From: Larus michahellis
Taxonomy: Eukaryota > Chordata > Aves > Charadriiformes > Laridae
DNA: 64,000 nt
NCBI RefSeq assembly: GCF_964199755.1
Contig: NC_133901.1
Span: 23,283,583-23,347,582, forward strand
Direction of reading: 5' to 3'
Shown here: piece by piece, positions 22,356 through 37,300 of the stretch
Numbering within the stretch: position 1 is the first letter of the stretch
How the letters are laid out: each line of letters starts with the position of its first letter
Made by a program: the position numbers and the translations under genes
Notes under the pieces: generated by a model
What the model saw: the letters and a program-made list of their open reading frames with translations, nothing else
Told to the model about the DNA's origin: nothing
Database searches by the model: none

Positions 22356-25300
22356 GTGAGTGAGCGCGGGGCGGAGGGGCTGGGGCGGCCCGGGACGGGC
22401 GGTGGCGCGGGGTCCCGCGGCGTTATCTGGGGCAGAGCGGGACTCAGCCCCTCGGCCATCTCTCGTTGCGTTTCTGCGTTGTCAAGTTGTGAGGAAGAAA
22501 AGGTGAATTTATGGTATTTAAAAAGATACGCCTCTCCCACGGGACGTACGCGGCACCCGGGCACGGCGAGGTGAGGGACATGCGAGGTACCGTTACCCCG
22601 GTGCCGCTGCCGGGCGGGGAGGCCCCCGCGCCGGGCGCCGCTTCACCGTTGGTCTCGGGCGCGAAGGAGAATCGCGGCGGGTCGCGGGGCGGCTTCCCGC
22701 CCTTCGGCCGGGGGCGCTCCCTGAGGGGATGCGGAGCGGCAGCGGAGGCCTGTCCGGCGGGACGCGCCTCGCCCCGCAGGAGGCGGTGGAGGTGGGCGGC
22801 AGGGACAGAGCTGGCCGTGATGGCCTCTGAGGGAAACGCCCTCAGCAGCACCCGCCGCCCGGACCACCTGTGCCGCCTTCGGTACAAACTCACTTTACAG
22901 TTTGTCTTTCAGGTTTAACGATGAGTGTTCATCACCGTTGGGTCGGTAAATTCTCCCGGCTCATATTGTAGACTTTGCCGTGCCTTTCTCCTAGGGTTAT
23001 AACATTTAGATTGTACGTTCTCAACAGGGAGAAGCGCAGTCAGCTGTGGGGGTAAATGTGTCAACGTAGCTCTCAACATGTCTGGGAGTTACCAAACAGA
23101 AAACTGCCAGTTTCAGTAAATTTCTGATAGGCATCAAACACAGGAAACTGCCAGTTTCTATATATAATTTAAAGTTCTGTTTCTCCCGTAATAGTCAACT
23201 GTGTTAATTTCTCCTTTACCTGTGTAAGTAAACTCTAATGCAGTACATCAAAATCCTTTACTGCCTATCAAAACATTTTGCAGTTCACCTTTATAAGGAA
23301 AAACTCTGATCTTCTACTTCGTTGTTGCTAAAAATAGAGCCACATTCTGCTGTAATTACCTGAAGCAGACTATTTAGTAATAATGTTTCTTCTAAAACAT
23401 TGCAGCTCTTTCACTCACCCCTTCTGGTAAAGTGTCTGGAAACAGCATAAGCACCTCACCAAACGTGTTTTCTTTCATAGCACTCCAACTTGCAGTCAAG
23501 TTTAGTCATTTAACAAAGATCTAATTGTTTATTTGTAATGGCATTAAAATACCTCTTAGTCCTTATGTAGAACAGAGGTATCAGATCTATTTGCAGAGTA
23601 TGTGTTTTCTGCAGAGTTTTTTCGGGCTCTGCCTAGGTCTGATTCTTTCTCTAAAGCAAGATGTGGAAGGTGAATAAACTCAAGACCTGCCTCTCTCTTC
23701 TACCCAGTTTGCTGTTCTTTATTCCATTCTTCTCCTCGGCTGCTGGTACCTCCAATCCATTGCCCTTGTTGCTCCCAAGAGGTGGACATCATCATATACG
23801 CTTCTGGATGGCTGTTAACAGGCGCAGGTTGTGTACCAGGAACTCCTCCCCGTCTCCCACAACACACACACTCACACTTTTTCTAAGCCTCTATTCTGGC
23901 TGTGTTGATCTTGTCATCCTGTTTCATGGTTTTATCTAAAAAGGAAGGGAAAAGGAGATGTATCGACAAGTAAGACCCCACATATGGCCCAGTAAAGCAT
24001 TTCAACACTTTTTAGCAACCTCAGTAGGATCCTAGCATGTTTGCCAGTCTGTCAGACTCATGTACCTCAGTTCATTAGCAGCCTTTCTACTTAAGGCAGA
24101 TAATGAAGCTCTGAGATACCAGTATTTTAGAGCGTTGTCATTACTAGAGCCTCATTTACACTTAGGTCTTAAAGACACGTTTTGGGATGGCAGTAAGTAT
24201 CTTCTACAGAAATCTTGCTGTTTAAGCAAAGTTTGAACACAGTTTATTGATTCGCTGGTGCTCTGAAAGTTTAGTGGATCTCAAATGTTGGCTAAGGTTA
24301 GTTTAAACTAGATTTGCAACAGATAACAGATCAGTTTAAGAGTTATATGTCACCATGTCTATTCTTACAAGAAAATGCTGGTATTTTCGAAAGAGAAAAT
24401 CTAAAAAAATTTTCTAGATCATGGAGGAAATAAAAACTTTTTAAAAAGCTATTTTATCTAAACTTCTAATTAAATATTAATGGCTAATGTTAATTGACAT
24501 GAAATGATTGATGAATAAATCTTTGTATCTTGTCTGGACTGTCCATTGCAAAGAAATAGGTATTGTTTGTGTTTTAAAATCGTTCTACACCTTCATATGA
24601 AAATAAATTGATATTTGACCAGCAAGCAATATTTTTGCTGTATGCATAAATTAAAAAATGTTTCAACATGAAAAAGTTTTAAGTGTATGTCTCTTAATAA
24701 CTCCATAAATAATTCATTCCCAAAGACAAGAAAGAAATTATTAATTTGTGCCTGCTGTTGTTTATACAACAAATTTTGTTCCTCACAGCCCTTCACAGAG
24801 TCCAGACTTCCCTGCCCTTAGGAGGCTGCACTCTCTGGCACCTGCTAGGGAGTATAATTATCTGCATTCTTGGCCACTGGCATGCTCTAATCACATCTGA
24901 AAACTCAGCAGAAGTCGCATCTTCCCATGTCAAAGGCTTTTCAGCTTGCTTGATATATTCCTTCACTCCAAATACTGATGTTATAATTCTTTGAATTTTC
25001 CCATGTTCATTTAAATACTTTAGAAGAATAATAAAAATTATCAATATATTTCCTCAGGGAACAAGATCTTTCTCATTCCTCATTTTATTTTTTTCCTCTC
25101 AGAAAAAAATTGATTTGCTTTCTCGTTGTTTCATTTTGTTTAACAGCACCTGCAGCTGATACTGTCTTGATGCACATGCACAATCCAGTTAATTCTGCTG
25201 TGTCTTGTCTTTTGATACCATCCACGTACTTCTTGTATGTGTTGAAATTAAACACTAATCTAAAAATTCCCTGAAATTTGCCATTTCAAATTACGCTAAT

Positions 25301-28300
25301 AAGAAAAATACATAGGTCAAGTTCATTAGTACTGAATCAATACTGTTTCTTAATGGCATTGATCATTTTTATGATGGCATCACGTTAGCATGTGTTCAGA
25401 ACAGGAAAAAAGAGGGTTTCTACTCGAGCAAGATTACTTGATTGCAAGTTAGCTGCACCTCATGTTACTACCAGTTTCTGATTTTCATTGTAATACAATT
25501 GAAATGTTGCATTAGCTCATAGGGTAAAGTTAACTGCTCTATATTCTGCGTTTGCCTCAGTCATTACTCTTTGCATTTTTTCATCGTGTGCTGCTGGCAA
25601 AGGAGGGGAGATATCGTCTCAAGCCTTATAGTCACTGAGTTGGTTTATTTGGGTTTTTTTGGCATCCCTTTTCTCACTTCTGCTTATTATCTGTGACTAG
25701 ATGCAAGTGTTCATATTTCCTAATTAATTGCATTTTTTACAAGTGTTAGAATTTGTATGCAAATACTCTTAAATGTCTCTTCCTCTTCATGCAATATTTT
25801 TTTCCTAATTATATGCAAACTATATTGTTGTCACAAATAGATCTTAATACATGGTTCTGGAAAGAAAAAAATGCAGCATTCTAGCTCAGCCATGAGCATC
25901 TCCAAGGCTGGTGAGAATGGGGTGCAGGCTGAATTGCTTTGTTTAACTAGGAATCAAAATGTTGGAGGGACAAAGTGTCACAGTGAGAATTTTCCTTCTG
26001 TTCCGGCTTTTGGAAGCACCCAGGTTCTTTTGTCGTACAAGGCAGCTGAGAAGGGAAGATGTGCACCTGAATATACAAAAGAGAGTTCACTGAGCATGTT
26101 AGAAAAACAAGTCCTTTGTGAAGTGCTCTCTTTGATTTGGTTAATATGATCCCAGCACTGAAGTCAATGGGGGTGTGACTTTGATAATTTGGCCCAATTT
26201 ATACTAGACTGTTCTGATCCTGATTGCCTCTATAATTAGTTGTAGTTCAGCCGTCACGTCCATAGAGAAACAGGCCAATGTCAGAGCACTGCAGAGCCAT
26301 GCCTTTCCTACATGGCCAAGAGAGTTAGCATAAATTATCGTAGTTGCCCTAATGTTTGTGCATCAAAATTTATGGAGTTCTGCTGTCTTATACCACATGG
26401 AGGCTTGCTCTGATGGCCAAGAAATGTGTGCTTATGCGTTTGCTGCATCATACAACTGAAAGAAGATGAACCTCCTTAGGTGATCTTTCACACCTGTGAC
26501 AACTGAACTGTTAACACTAGATTTATAGCCTTTTTCTAACAGATCTACAAGGTAAATACACATTTAAGCAGAACTCTGTAACTCAAGTTGTTTTGCTGAC
26601 TGAATAATATCATTGAAATGATCAAAGTAGGCAGGCAAACGCTGATTCCTTCTTCATTTCATTGCATTTCATATAGATATAACAGCATTTTATTTTGAGA
26701 TCTGTGCTAGCAATCTCCTCTGCAATACCTAGAGCTGATTTATCATAACACGTCTTTGAAACAAAATACTTTGCTGTTAAGTGCAGCTAGTATGGGATGT
26801 CCGGTCATCTGGTTTACTGTCACATTCTCACCCTACCGCCTAACAAAGTAATACTAGAAGGCTCAGTATGTTGGCATGGATTACAGGAGCCTAGGAGGAA
26901 GGTGAAATACAAAAAAGGCTTTTTTCTTCTTAGCTGTTTATAGCCCCAATCTCTCATGCACACAGTGGAAAAGCTCCATTTTGCCACACCTAGTGTATTT
27001 TTAGTTCTGTTTTCATTGTTTGTCTTTTTTTTTTTTTTTTTAACTTAACAGTTCTGTAACAGGGTACAAATCTCAAAGTTTTACAGATTTTTCCATTTGG
27101 TGTGGTTCAATTAAGGCTTTTTAACTAGGGCTTTATGCTGCAGATTATTTTGGAGGAAGCTGCAAGAAAAAGTAACGTAGCTTATTATTTTTTTTTTATC
27201 TGTGAAATCACAGAGCCTTTCAAAAAAGGAGAAACCAAAGCATGTGCAATTGTGCAATAACGATTCTCTGAACAAGCTACTGTTGCTTTCATTGCTATTT
27301 GCACCACTTAACAGAAGATGCACACCAGGAATTTTATGAATATACAAATATACAGGCCTGAGGAGACAACAGTTGTAGTGAATACCATTCCCACAGTCAA
27401 CAGTTGGGAAGAAATACAAATTGTGTGATGTAATGCTAACCATACTATGGTAGGTAAGCAAAAATTCACTAGTTAAATGGTGTGTATTCTTTGTTATTAG
27501 ATTGCTCTTTTAAGATGACCCTCTGTTAGGAAGGAAGAGCACGGATGAATAAGCTGATTAAACACCCTTAAGACTTTGCCGCACAAAACAAAATTCTGTG
27601 GCCTGAATTGCCTAATCTTTTTTTCCTTGTGGAAAGGAAGAATATTTATTTCTTTTGTCCTCATGTCCTGTTCATGGTCAGGAGAAGAAACCCATAGAGA
27701 TGGGGTTTATGGGTTTGCCTTTGCAGATTTTACCCTCCCGAATGTATCATAACAGTTTGGTCCAGTTTCTGACAGTTCTTATAACAGAGACTTCCACGCT
27801 AGTGAGATTATTTGTAGAGTAAGATATTGGTCATTGTAAGTATCAAAGTTTTCTGTGTTTGAGCAGAGGAACGTAAACCATCATTCTCTCTGTTTAAAGA
27901 TGGAGTAATTCTGTATCTTCTCTTTATAGAACAAAAGCAATTAACCCCCCTCCAAAAAAACCCCAGACATTCAATTGAGAGCCTCAACTTACAATTTTCC
28001 AAAATTGCACACAACATGCCAGCCCTATGTACATAGATACTGAGTAATTTCAGGCAGCTTCTACAACACAGGCCTTGGTGATCATCACTGCAGAGCTCAC
28101 AAACTGAGTTTGTGAAAACATAAGGTGGTGGATTTTTTCTAAATTACAACACTTTACCTGTTTTATCCTAATGCAGTGATGATAACATGCAGGCACAGTG
28201 AAGATTGCTAAGCCCTATCGTTCTTGCGCTCTAATTCTTTATTGTCAGTGAGTTGGAGAGAAGAGAGGAGCTCCATATAATTAATTGTACTGTATCTGCT

Positions 28301-31300
28301 TGCACAAGAATATGGTTGGCACCATGGAAGTTGTATGTGGAACTATGAGCACAATGACAGAATGGTGTGCTTTCATAAGAATAGTATGAACAGTTATGTT
28401 ATGGTAGTTTCTTGTAACTTCCATAAAGACAGCCTTGTTCACTGCAAAAAAGGTATGCTATACAGTATGTTACAAACAAAGAGTTGCAGGGTGTTTTACG
28501 AGTTTTGTTTTGTTTTTTTGGTGTTTGGTTGTGTGTTTTTTTTTCCCTAGGAAAGAATTCATTCCATTTAAACATAGGCAAGAGATACCAAAGTTCTAGG
28601 AAAACTTTGTTGCCATCTTTGTATCCTGTTTTACTTAAGTTTTATGTTACCTTTTTTTTTTTTATTGTGATAAATATGAATAGTTATAATGAAGAGATTT
28701 GTCTAACACCATAAAATTGTTATTATACAAAGCTCTTAGTGAGTAGGTTTTCAAAACAGTTTCAATCTCTGAAGTGAAAAAGGGTTTTCATACACATTCC
28801 TTTGACGTAATAGTAAGTCATTTAGATGTTCATCTACAGTAGTTTCTTCCATTTCTCCACATAGTTGGTTTGCAAATACCATTATAAATAAATTTTTATA
28901 TTACATAAAAAGAAAATAATCCCTTCCAAAAGAACTCATGACAGCTTAAAATTAAGGATAGTAAGTAATGAAATTCTTCCCAAGTTCAGATAGAGACATG
29001 CTGTATGTTCACATTGTGCGATCGCAATAAGTTAGACACAAAATCCTGCTTCTGTGAAGTATTCTGAAAGTTTTTCCTATGATCATAAATGCTTAGGACT
29101 TCTCGCCTGAATCTCACACTGAAAGCAGCACATAACCAGTAATAAAAGGCCTATGTCACCAAGAAGGGATGTTGATTCAGTAGTTATTCCCATTACAAGT
29201 TTTTAATGGAGCTTATTCAACAACTGCACACTCTGTAGCATAACAGTTGTCTTCCACTGTGGCCTTTGAGATCCAGTCTCCCTGTGTTAGACATTATTGA
29301 CCAAGTTGTTTATTAGTTAAAGTTACAGGTGTATTTCTTTGTAATGGAAAGTGAAATGAAATAATTTTTGTCAGGTGCTAGTATTCAACTGGTAGGCAAT
29401 ATGCAGTGAATTCTGATAGCACACATGGCTGTTAACAGGAGTCTTCTAAGGTAGGAATGTCTGGCTGCCTTCCGGTTCACAAGTGACTACACAATGTTTC
29501 AGAGTTTGGGAACTGACATATTTTCCTTCATCTCATCATCTCCTATTTCTGCTCTATGTTGTCTATACTTATTGAAGGCTTAATAATTTGGTTTTGTTGT
29601 ACTGGTCCAGCAATCACTAAAAAAACACAAAGTTCTTTGTGGTCTTTGATAATTTTAATGAATTCATGTTTGATGCTTAGAATGCATGAAAAACTTTTAG
29701 TATACAGATTCTAATGGTGGGACTGGTATTTTGTTTTCATAGCAATGTTTTGGAGTGAGGGTACTTCATTCTCCAGTACCTTGTATGCTACGTGATGATT
29801 ACAGTTGTGCAACATGAGGAATATGCTGCCAGGGTCACGTATCTACTAACCATGTCTAGATAGAATTACTGACTGTGTTAGTCCAGCTAAGTATCCTAAC
29901 ACACGTGCATCAGACTCAGAAAAAAGATTTTCCTTATATAGCCTTTTCCACACTGGGAACTCTTTTTCTATACAGCTCTGCTCTCAGATCCTCTGCTTGA
30001 GCATGTTAGAATACATTTTCAAAAAACATAACTGTGTCCAAGCTGGAAGCTTTAGCTATCACCATAGCATCCTTCTGAAAGTGCAGCATTTCACATCTCT
30101 GCAGCGTACCTACCTCAACACAACTCTGTACTGTAGATAAATGTTAAAGCAAAACTTTCCCTTTACTGTAATCTTAATGCTTTACAACTTCTTTTATTAG
30201 ATGTAATAGAACACATGTAGTCAAGAACATTAGAGAAATGGGCCCTTTGTAGTTAAAGCACTATATTAACATTAACTATTTGAGCAATATTAATTCTATG
30301 TGCTCAGTTGTGGCTTATAGACACTGCTGAAATCTGTAAAGTGATTGCTCTGCACTGAGACAGCTCAGAAAGAATTTAGAAATCTCAGTGTGTCAGAAGC
30401 CCTGAAAATTCATAATCAAGACTCTTAAAGGAGCTGGCTCACTGATACATAATTTTTAATAGGTATTGGAATTGAAGAGAAACTACATAAAACTGGAAAT
30501 TAGCTGATAATTCGCTTTTATTCGGAAGGGACCACTGTGATGACCTGCATATTTGTAGGCTGCTCAGGATACCTTTAATGAGGAGAAAGATGGAAAAGGG
30601 AAAAAAAAAAAAGACAGCATCACATAAAAATAGATCTTATCCCCTAAGTCTTATTCCATGTTTTGATGGAGTTGTAATTTAGTGATCCTTGAAGTTAGAA
30701 GATAAAGACCTAATGGCAGGATAGGTGAAATGCTAATAAAAATCAAGTTTAAATAAACCTTAAAAAAAACTTAAAGCCTTAAACTTAGACTTAAACTTAA
30801 ACTTAGAACCACCAATGAAGGAAAGTGACAGCTTCACCACCCACTTGAGAGAGGATACGTGGGCTATTTTTACTGTCCAGAGTAATTAATGGATATCACT
30901 TGCACTGCTTTTAATTCATCTTAAAATGCCTCGTGTCACACAGTCATCTTTCATTTACATTAACCAGGATTTACCTTTGGAATCAGTGGAGTTCACCCAT
31001 TAAATTAAAGACCAATCAGGCCAAAAGTGTAAACTTAAGCCCCACTGCAACCAGAGTACTATATTCCTACAGAATACATTTAATTTCATCTCAGCTTTTA
31101 TATGAATGTCTTTATTACTCATCTTGTGGGGTCTTGATGTAGTCTTCATCTGAAACTTAAAGAAAACAGTACCTGTTGCCTGCAGCAGCACACTTTGTTG
31201 CCTCTCTGTCCTTCATGCAGTATTTTTAATACAAGTATATATTTTGAAATCATAGCTGACCTCCTCTGGTCTTCTGGATCTGGAAAAGCAAGCACATACT

Positions 31301-34300
31301 GTTCTGTCATCATATATGTCATTTCAAAAGAGATCAACGGAGAAATATTGGCTCATCATCGCCACTGGTTCATTTTTTCTGTTCCCCATCTTCCTGCCTT
31401 TAAACCATTCCCAGTATGACTGGACTGCCCCACAAATGCTATTGATAGAAATGCCTATCATTGTTTGCTTTTTCCCTTACATTAACACCTTTTGACATCC
31501 TTTGGCATATTCAGGTTTGATAACATCCCTAAGTGCATTCTCTGATATCCTTTGTATAACTAGCTCTATTGGCAAAGTGCTGTGAGCTATGTAAGATTCT
31601 GATAAGCCAAATTAAGTTGCCAGGACTACAGTGGTAGGAGTAGCAGTGCCATGCTGAATCTACAGTATGCTTTGTATAGGTGACAACATAGACTGTCGTA
31701 TGGATTCAGTGGAGGAGAGGACTGGAACACTTTTTAAGCAGATGCTTAAGTTAGTCTCTGCGTTGAGGGCAGGAAGAGGTCAGAGCCCAGAGAATCCAAT
31801 CCCATAGTGTACAAAGGGCAATTCAGTGTTCTAGATAAGGTGGCACCCACTGAACAAAAAATTAACCACTGCAGGAAATGTGTTTCAGCGTGTATTAAAG
31901 AACATAGAATATTACTACTATTACTCAAAACACTTTTGAAAGGAGCTTTGTATAAATTGCTCCAAGAAAGGGTTGGGTTTTTTAAAATTTTGGTTCATTG
32001 GTGAATTCATTTGATTTGTTATTCATATAATGATCTGGCTTTACCTGTTGGCCTAGACTTTTAGATAAAAAAATCCAGTGCCATCTACCGTATCTAAATA
32101 TTTAAAATAAATGTAGGTGATTATTATAAAAATCACAAAACTGAAAACCATGCAGTAAACCTGTGGCTTTGCTAATGAATTTATTTATGTAGATGTTATT
32201 GTGAGGATTTTGAATAAACCATTAATAACTAATATTCAATGTCCTTGTCTTATAACCTGGCAATATACTCTTGTTTTGTTATGGTCCTTTGGTAAAGGAG
32301 CTGCAGGCATCTTACAAGGATGTGGAAATATCCAGTAGTGTGAGAGAGCAATGATTTTTTGGTTCAAGGCTCCTTTACAGAAGGCAGAATCTAATCTTAC
32401 GTAAAAATCATATGCCAAAACATTCAGTATTATCCAACTAACCGACTGTGTAATGTAAAATCATCTTTGGTCTTTTCAGTTTAGTTTAAAGTGATATGCA
32501 TACACAAAAAGACCTAAATTGATCTGAAAGCTTACTAATGGCAAATTAAACACATTCTAAGCATTTTGACTTCTGGAAGAGCAAAGGCTCTCTTTCTTTA
32601 AATAGTTTCATAACCCTTTTTCAGTTATGTAGCATCACAATTTTCTGCATGTTCATGCATTAAGTTCACATTGAATTATCTGTGATTGTAAGTTAAAAGT
32701 TTCTTCTGTGTTTGTACATATAAAGTCTTCTGCAGATTATACCTATTATAGAAGAGTCTTTTCATTTGGTGATTTCTCTACATGTTCTGAAAACTGCTTT
32801 GTATACAAATACTGTAAATAATCTGCTTCTAGCTTTACTTTCACAGGTAGAAATAAGGTGCAACTCCATGAAGGTCTATAGAATTATAATGGCAAATAAC
32901 TTGTCCTAGGAAGATTAGAAGCCAGCTGTGGCTATTTCTCAGGAAAGCTCTGTATGGTCAGCCAGGATATGATCCCAGTTATACTGAGGAAATTCAGAGA
33001 ATTTGGAATACCGTAAGCATTTTTTTCCTCAGTAAACAGCACCTTTCCTGGACTCAGACATGTGTCTACTAAATCTTTGCTTCAACAGTTGAGATTGATG
33101 AAAAAATGGCTCTTGTAGGTCTTGTAGTTAATTTACAGTGTTCATATGCAAGCCTTAAGAATGCAGTAGCTCGAGTCACTCACCAGCCCTGTACAGTAGT
33201 AAAAGGCAGCGCCTGCAATTTAAGACTACTTTTATTGTGTCCTGTGTTTACATCTTTCCTTGGGATGCTGAACATTGAGCAGTTAAATGTTTTTATACTG
33301 CTTAGCAGAGATGTACTCATAGCCTGTGTCAACTATTTTGGAGAGAATATGTTGGGAATGAAGGTACTGTTATCAAATAGGGAACAAGAAAATTGGTTGT
33401 CTTACAGACTATTCCAGATTTATTTTGGGATATGTGTCACTTTATCCTCTAGTATTTATACTTAAAGGCTTAGGATATCTTTCATATAACTTGGTGAACT
33501 TACATTATCCAGTGCCAAACTGATAGACCTCAACAAGAATAAATCAGGATACTGTTTGTTGTTAATTCTGCACTAGTGTTTATTCTTGTGTCCCTGGTGA
33601 TATAATCACATTGATTAAAGTAATAGTAAAGGTAGCAAAGTCATATGGTTTCTGTTTTATAAGACACCTTTGTTTTCCAAATTTTCTGGTGCAGTACCAC
33701 TTGAATTCTAGCTGTCAGACTAGGGGAAGAAAGAGTCTTCTTTAAATATGCCAGAGAATTAAGTATTTAATGTTTGCAACTCTCTAGCTTGAAACACCGT
33801 AATCATCATACTGATCTGTCTACAGAGCACAGGCAGACACAATCATTTCTTGGGGGATTTGCTTTTCATGGACAACTGATTCTCATTTCTCTTTTATTTT
33901 GTAAATGAATGTTTAAATAGCTGTTCACTGGAGGCATATCCCCTGCATCTATTTTTAAATTAATAGATGGCATCGTCATCTCAACTAACTACAGCTATCT
34001 GAAAGACAGGCAGCTACTGTCAGTAATTTTCTAGCCCATAAGAACAGCAAGTACTTGCAACATCTCCGCAATCCTAAAAGGGGCACCTGAAGAGACTGGA
34101 GGAGTTGTTCCAAACTATATGTCAAGTTTCCTCTGTAGTCAATGGAAAGAGACCAACACCATGGGCAATGTAAGAAATCAAGGCAGCTAGCTGATACTGC
34201 ATACCTCAGTTCTGGATGATATAGATAGAAGAAATTGATCGCAGCTTGTGGGAAGAAAAGATACTTTTCAATTCTGTAAAATGTTTTACCTGAACAGATT

Positions 34301-37300
34301 GCTACAGGAAAACTTAAATTTAATGGCAATCTGACGTTATAATTTCAAAATGTAATGGAGAATGTTTTTTTCCTCTGACTTTTGTTTTCTGTTTTTTGAG
34401 AATGCCACTGGAAAAGTTACAAATTTGGAACAGTGCTGCTGTTGTATTACGACCAGCTGTAGGGGTTAATTAATTCTGTCTTCAAGATCTAAATAGAAAG
34501 CTCATCTCATACCATCTTAAAGGCTTTAATCTTGTAAGAAAAAAAAATTACTTTTCTTCCTTATTTTCTAAATTTTATGCAACTTAGAAAAACATCTTCA
34601 CAACCTATCTGTGATATTTGTCCCTTTCTTACTGTCTGTAGCTGTATCATAGCATACTGTCATTGTGAGAAACATATATACTAAAGTGAGAGGATAAACT
34701 GAAATAGCTCTCTTTCTGCAGCGGTACAATTGAAAAAGTCATTCAACAAGAGCTTCAAAAACAAAGGAAAGAATTTAAGTGTACAAAGTACAAAAGTATA
34801 CAATAAATGCAGTTTACTCCACATCTGTATGAAATATATGGCTTCAGTAACCTCAGTGATACTTTATTATGTATAATATTTATGTTAACAAAGAATTATT
34901 TTTTTTCTCCTCCACTCCACTGAAATAGGATATATCTACATGAGCGTAGAAAAGTCCTTTGCAGTTATCCCAGCTGGACTGGGCTAGCTCAGGTACTGAG
35001 TGCAGGATAACTGGAGCAGGAGCAGGGCACAGAAGGATTAAGTGTTCTCACATTCACCCAGGATCTCAGATGTGCTTTGCTGAGCTCCCTGACACCGCGA
35101 CTACCTAGTACATAAGCTAGCTAATTTAGTCATGCTGTCCATCCGATTCTATACTGAATGTCCTTTTTTGGGTTTGTTTGTTTGTTTCACTTAAGTGTGA
35201 CCAATAAAAAACTCAGTATCTCTTCAGACTTGATTAATCATTGAATTTTCCCAAATTGTAGTTGCTCCCAGATAGCTATGCCATACTCCAGCAGGAGAGG
35301 TCACAGACTCAACACAGCCCTCCAAGGAGGTCTTTGAACTGCAGGTTCACCTGAAGGCACAGACATGCTGGTAGCAGCTACAGCCCAGGACTTGCTGCAG
35401 GAGTGGGGATATCTCTCTGTGAGGGATCGCACTGTGACACAGCTTGGCTCAGAAAACCTCCAGAATTAATAAACAACAAAGTTGAGGGTCCTTTGTAATA
35501 GTATTAGGTACTATAAGCCAGGGTCAGGAAGTGAACGCAGCTACAAAAAGTCAGAAAATTATTGATTAAGAGATTAAAATAAAAATAATATAATTGTAAT
35601 TAAAACAATATCAGTATATGTGTTTGTTTACTATAGTAAGTTTTTTAGAGAATCATCAATTAGGGCAAGAAGATGATTGAGGGATTGGAGCATCTCCCTT
35701 ATGAGGAAAGGCTGAGAGAGCAGGGGCTCTTTAGCCTGGAGAAGAGAAGGCTGAGGGGAGACCTTATTAATGTTTACAAGTATCTAAAGGGTGGGTTGAA
35801 GGAGGATGGAGCCAGACCCTTTTCAGTGGTTCCCAGTAACAGGACGAGGGGTAATGGGCACAAGCTGGAACATAGGAAGTTCCAATCAAATATGAGAAAA
35901 GACTTCTTTACGGTGAGGGTGACAGAGCACTGGAACAGGCTGCCCAGGGAGATTATGGAGTCCCCTTCTCTGGAGGCTTTCAAGACCCACCTGGATGCAG
36001 TCCTCAGTAATGTGTAATGTGCTTTAGCAGGGGAGTTGGACTAGATGATCTCTAGAGGTTCCTTTCAACTCTGAAATTCCATGATTCCGTGAATGTTTAG
36101 TGCTGAGAGACCAAATTCTTGAATTTTACACTGGTATTATAATCCTGGTGGTGTTAAGTATGGCTTCTTGACCTTTACCGCAACTATAAAATTAAACTAG
36201 TGCCCTTACCTGTCTCAAAAGACAGTACAAAGGAATAATGAGCTCTTTTCCACTGTCGTGAATTGACACTCTTCATGAACTTTTTTTTTAAAGTTGTATT
36301 ATCTGTGAAATAATTACCTTATTAAAACCACTGAGATCTCATTTGCCCCTCACCAAACAACACAATGAGAAAAATAGTTTTGTTATAAAGTTTGTCTTTT
36401 TGTTTTCCAGAGCTGTGTATGCAAAGGTAAAAGTCCCTGCTTTTGCGATAGCATGAAAGGTAATAAGGTAAGAACAAATATATTTTTCCTTTTTTAAGAT
36501 TAGCTTATCCCTGGAAATTGTTAATACATTAGTTTAGTTGATACAGTGAGTGAATTTATTGTGTGACAGTATTCTGTCAACAGAGTCTACAGGGAATTGT
36601 GAAAGGACACACTGTTTAACTAAGAAGACTTTTAAATCTATTTTTTTAAAATGCATTAGTTTACAGCATTGCATGATGTTTGAACACCAACAGAAGTACA
36701 ACTGTCCAAAGCACTAGGTCCCTTTCATAAACTCCTAACAAATGCCCACAGATACCATTACCCTGGATGCAGCTCTCCTGTTACAAATTTCATAATGCCA
36801 TCAAGAGTGTCATGTTCAGTGCTTCCCGCTTTCCATCTTTGGACCTTGCCCATCTCCCCCCTTTTTCCAGTTTCTGAAGGAAAGCTACATGCACTGGTAT
36901 CAAACAGATAAATCTCCTGCAGACCGACACAGGGGATGAGTTTCTGGGTCCTAATCGTGAATGCCTTGCCAGTAGTGAGGGAACAGCATCAAATCCATCA
37001 AAAGTAACAGAGCCGCAGCTCTGGCTGTTGCCAGTAGTAGCTTGGCAGAGGCTCGGAGTGGCTTTTATACAAACCTGAATTACGCAAATGCCAAAAATTC
37101 TTTCAAACTCCTGTTTGTAGTTGGAAAAACAACTGATTCACAAATGAAAGGGGCATTATTAAAGAAGTCATGGTTGTAATCCAGGCTAACTGTGGACACA
37201 GTGATTGCCATACAAAACCTTATCAGCAGATTCCAGATGTCTATACAGAGTTACGGTTGTGATCAGTCCTACTGATCAACATATCTGATTGGTAAAGAAT

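Larger units (their letters stand above)
21540..22900. promoter_or_regulatory. CpG island over the COL4A3/COL4A4 divergent promoter
   Basis: A run of about 1.35 kb is strongly GC-rich and dense in CpG, in sharp contrast to the AT-rich flanks on both sides. It covers the probable COL4A4 exon 1, COL4A3 exon 1 and the start of both first introns. The density of CpG suggests it is unmethylated in the germ line, as for most vertebrate promoter islands. Long open frames in several frames here are a by-product of GC richness. Confidence 0.9.
22356..36410 (+). other. COL4A3: COL4A3 intron 1 (14 kb)
   Basis: Largest intron in the window. The first 550 bp is the CpG-island shore. It then contains a duplicated palindromic element (23092-23160), poly-T tracts (27025-27041, 28652-28664), a TTAAAC-type simple repeat (30760-30806) and a CR1 copy (35663-36095). 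Open frames here show no protein family. First introns of this size often carry enhancers, but none can be named from sequence alone. Confidence 0.75.

Noticed and set aside
21650..22574. Long open frames in both strands of the CpG island (up to 234 aa), Pro/Arg/Ala-rich
   Set aside because: They arise from the lack of AT-rich stop codons in GC-rich DNA, show no domain, and overlap the promoter and COL4A3 exon 1. Only the 28-codon exon 1 part is kept.
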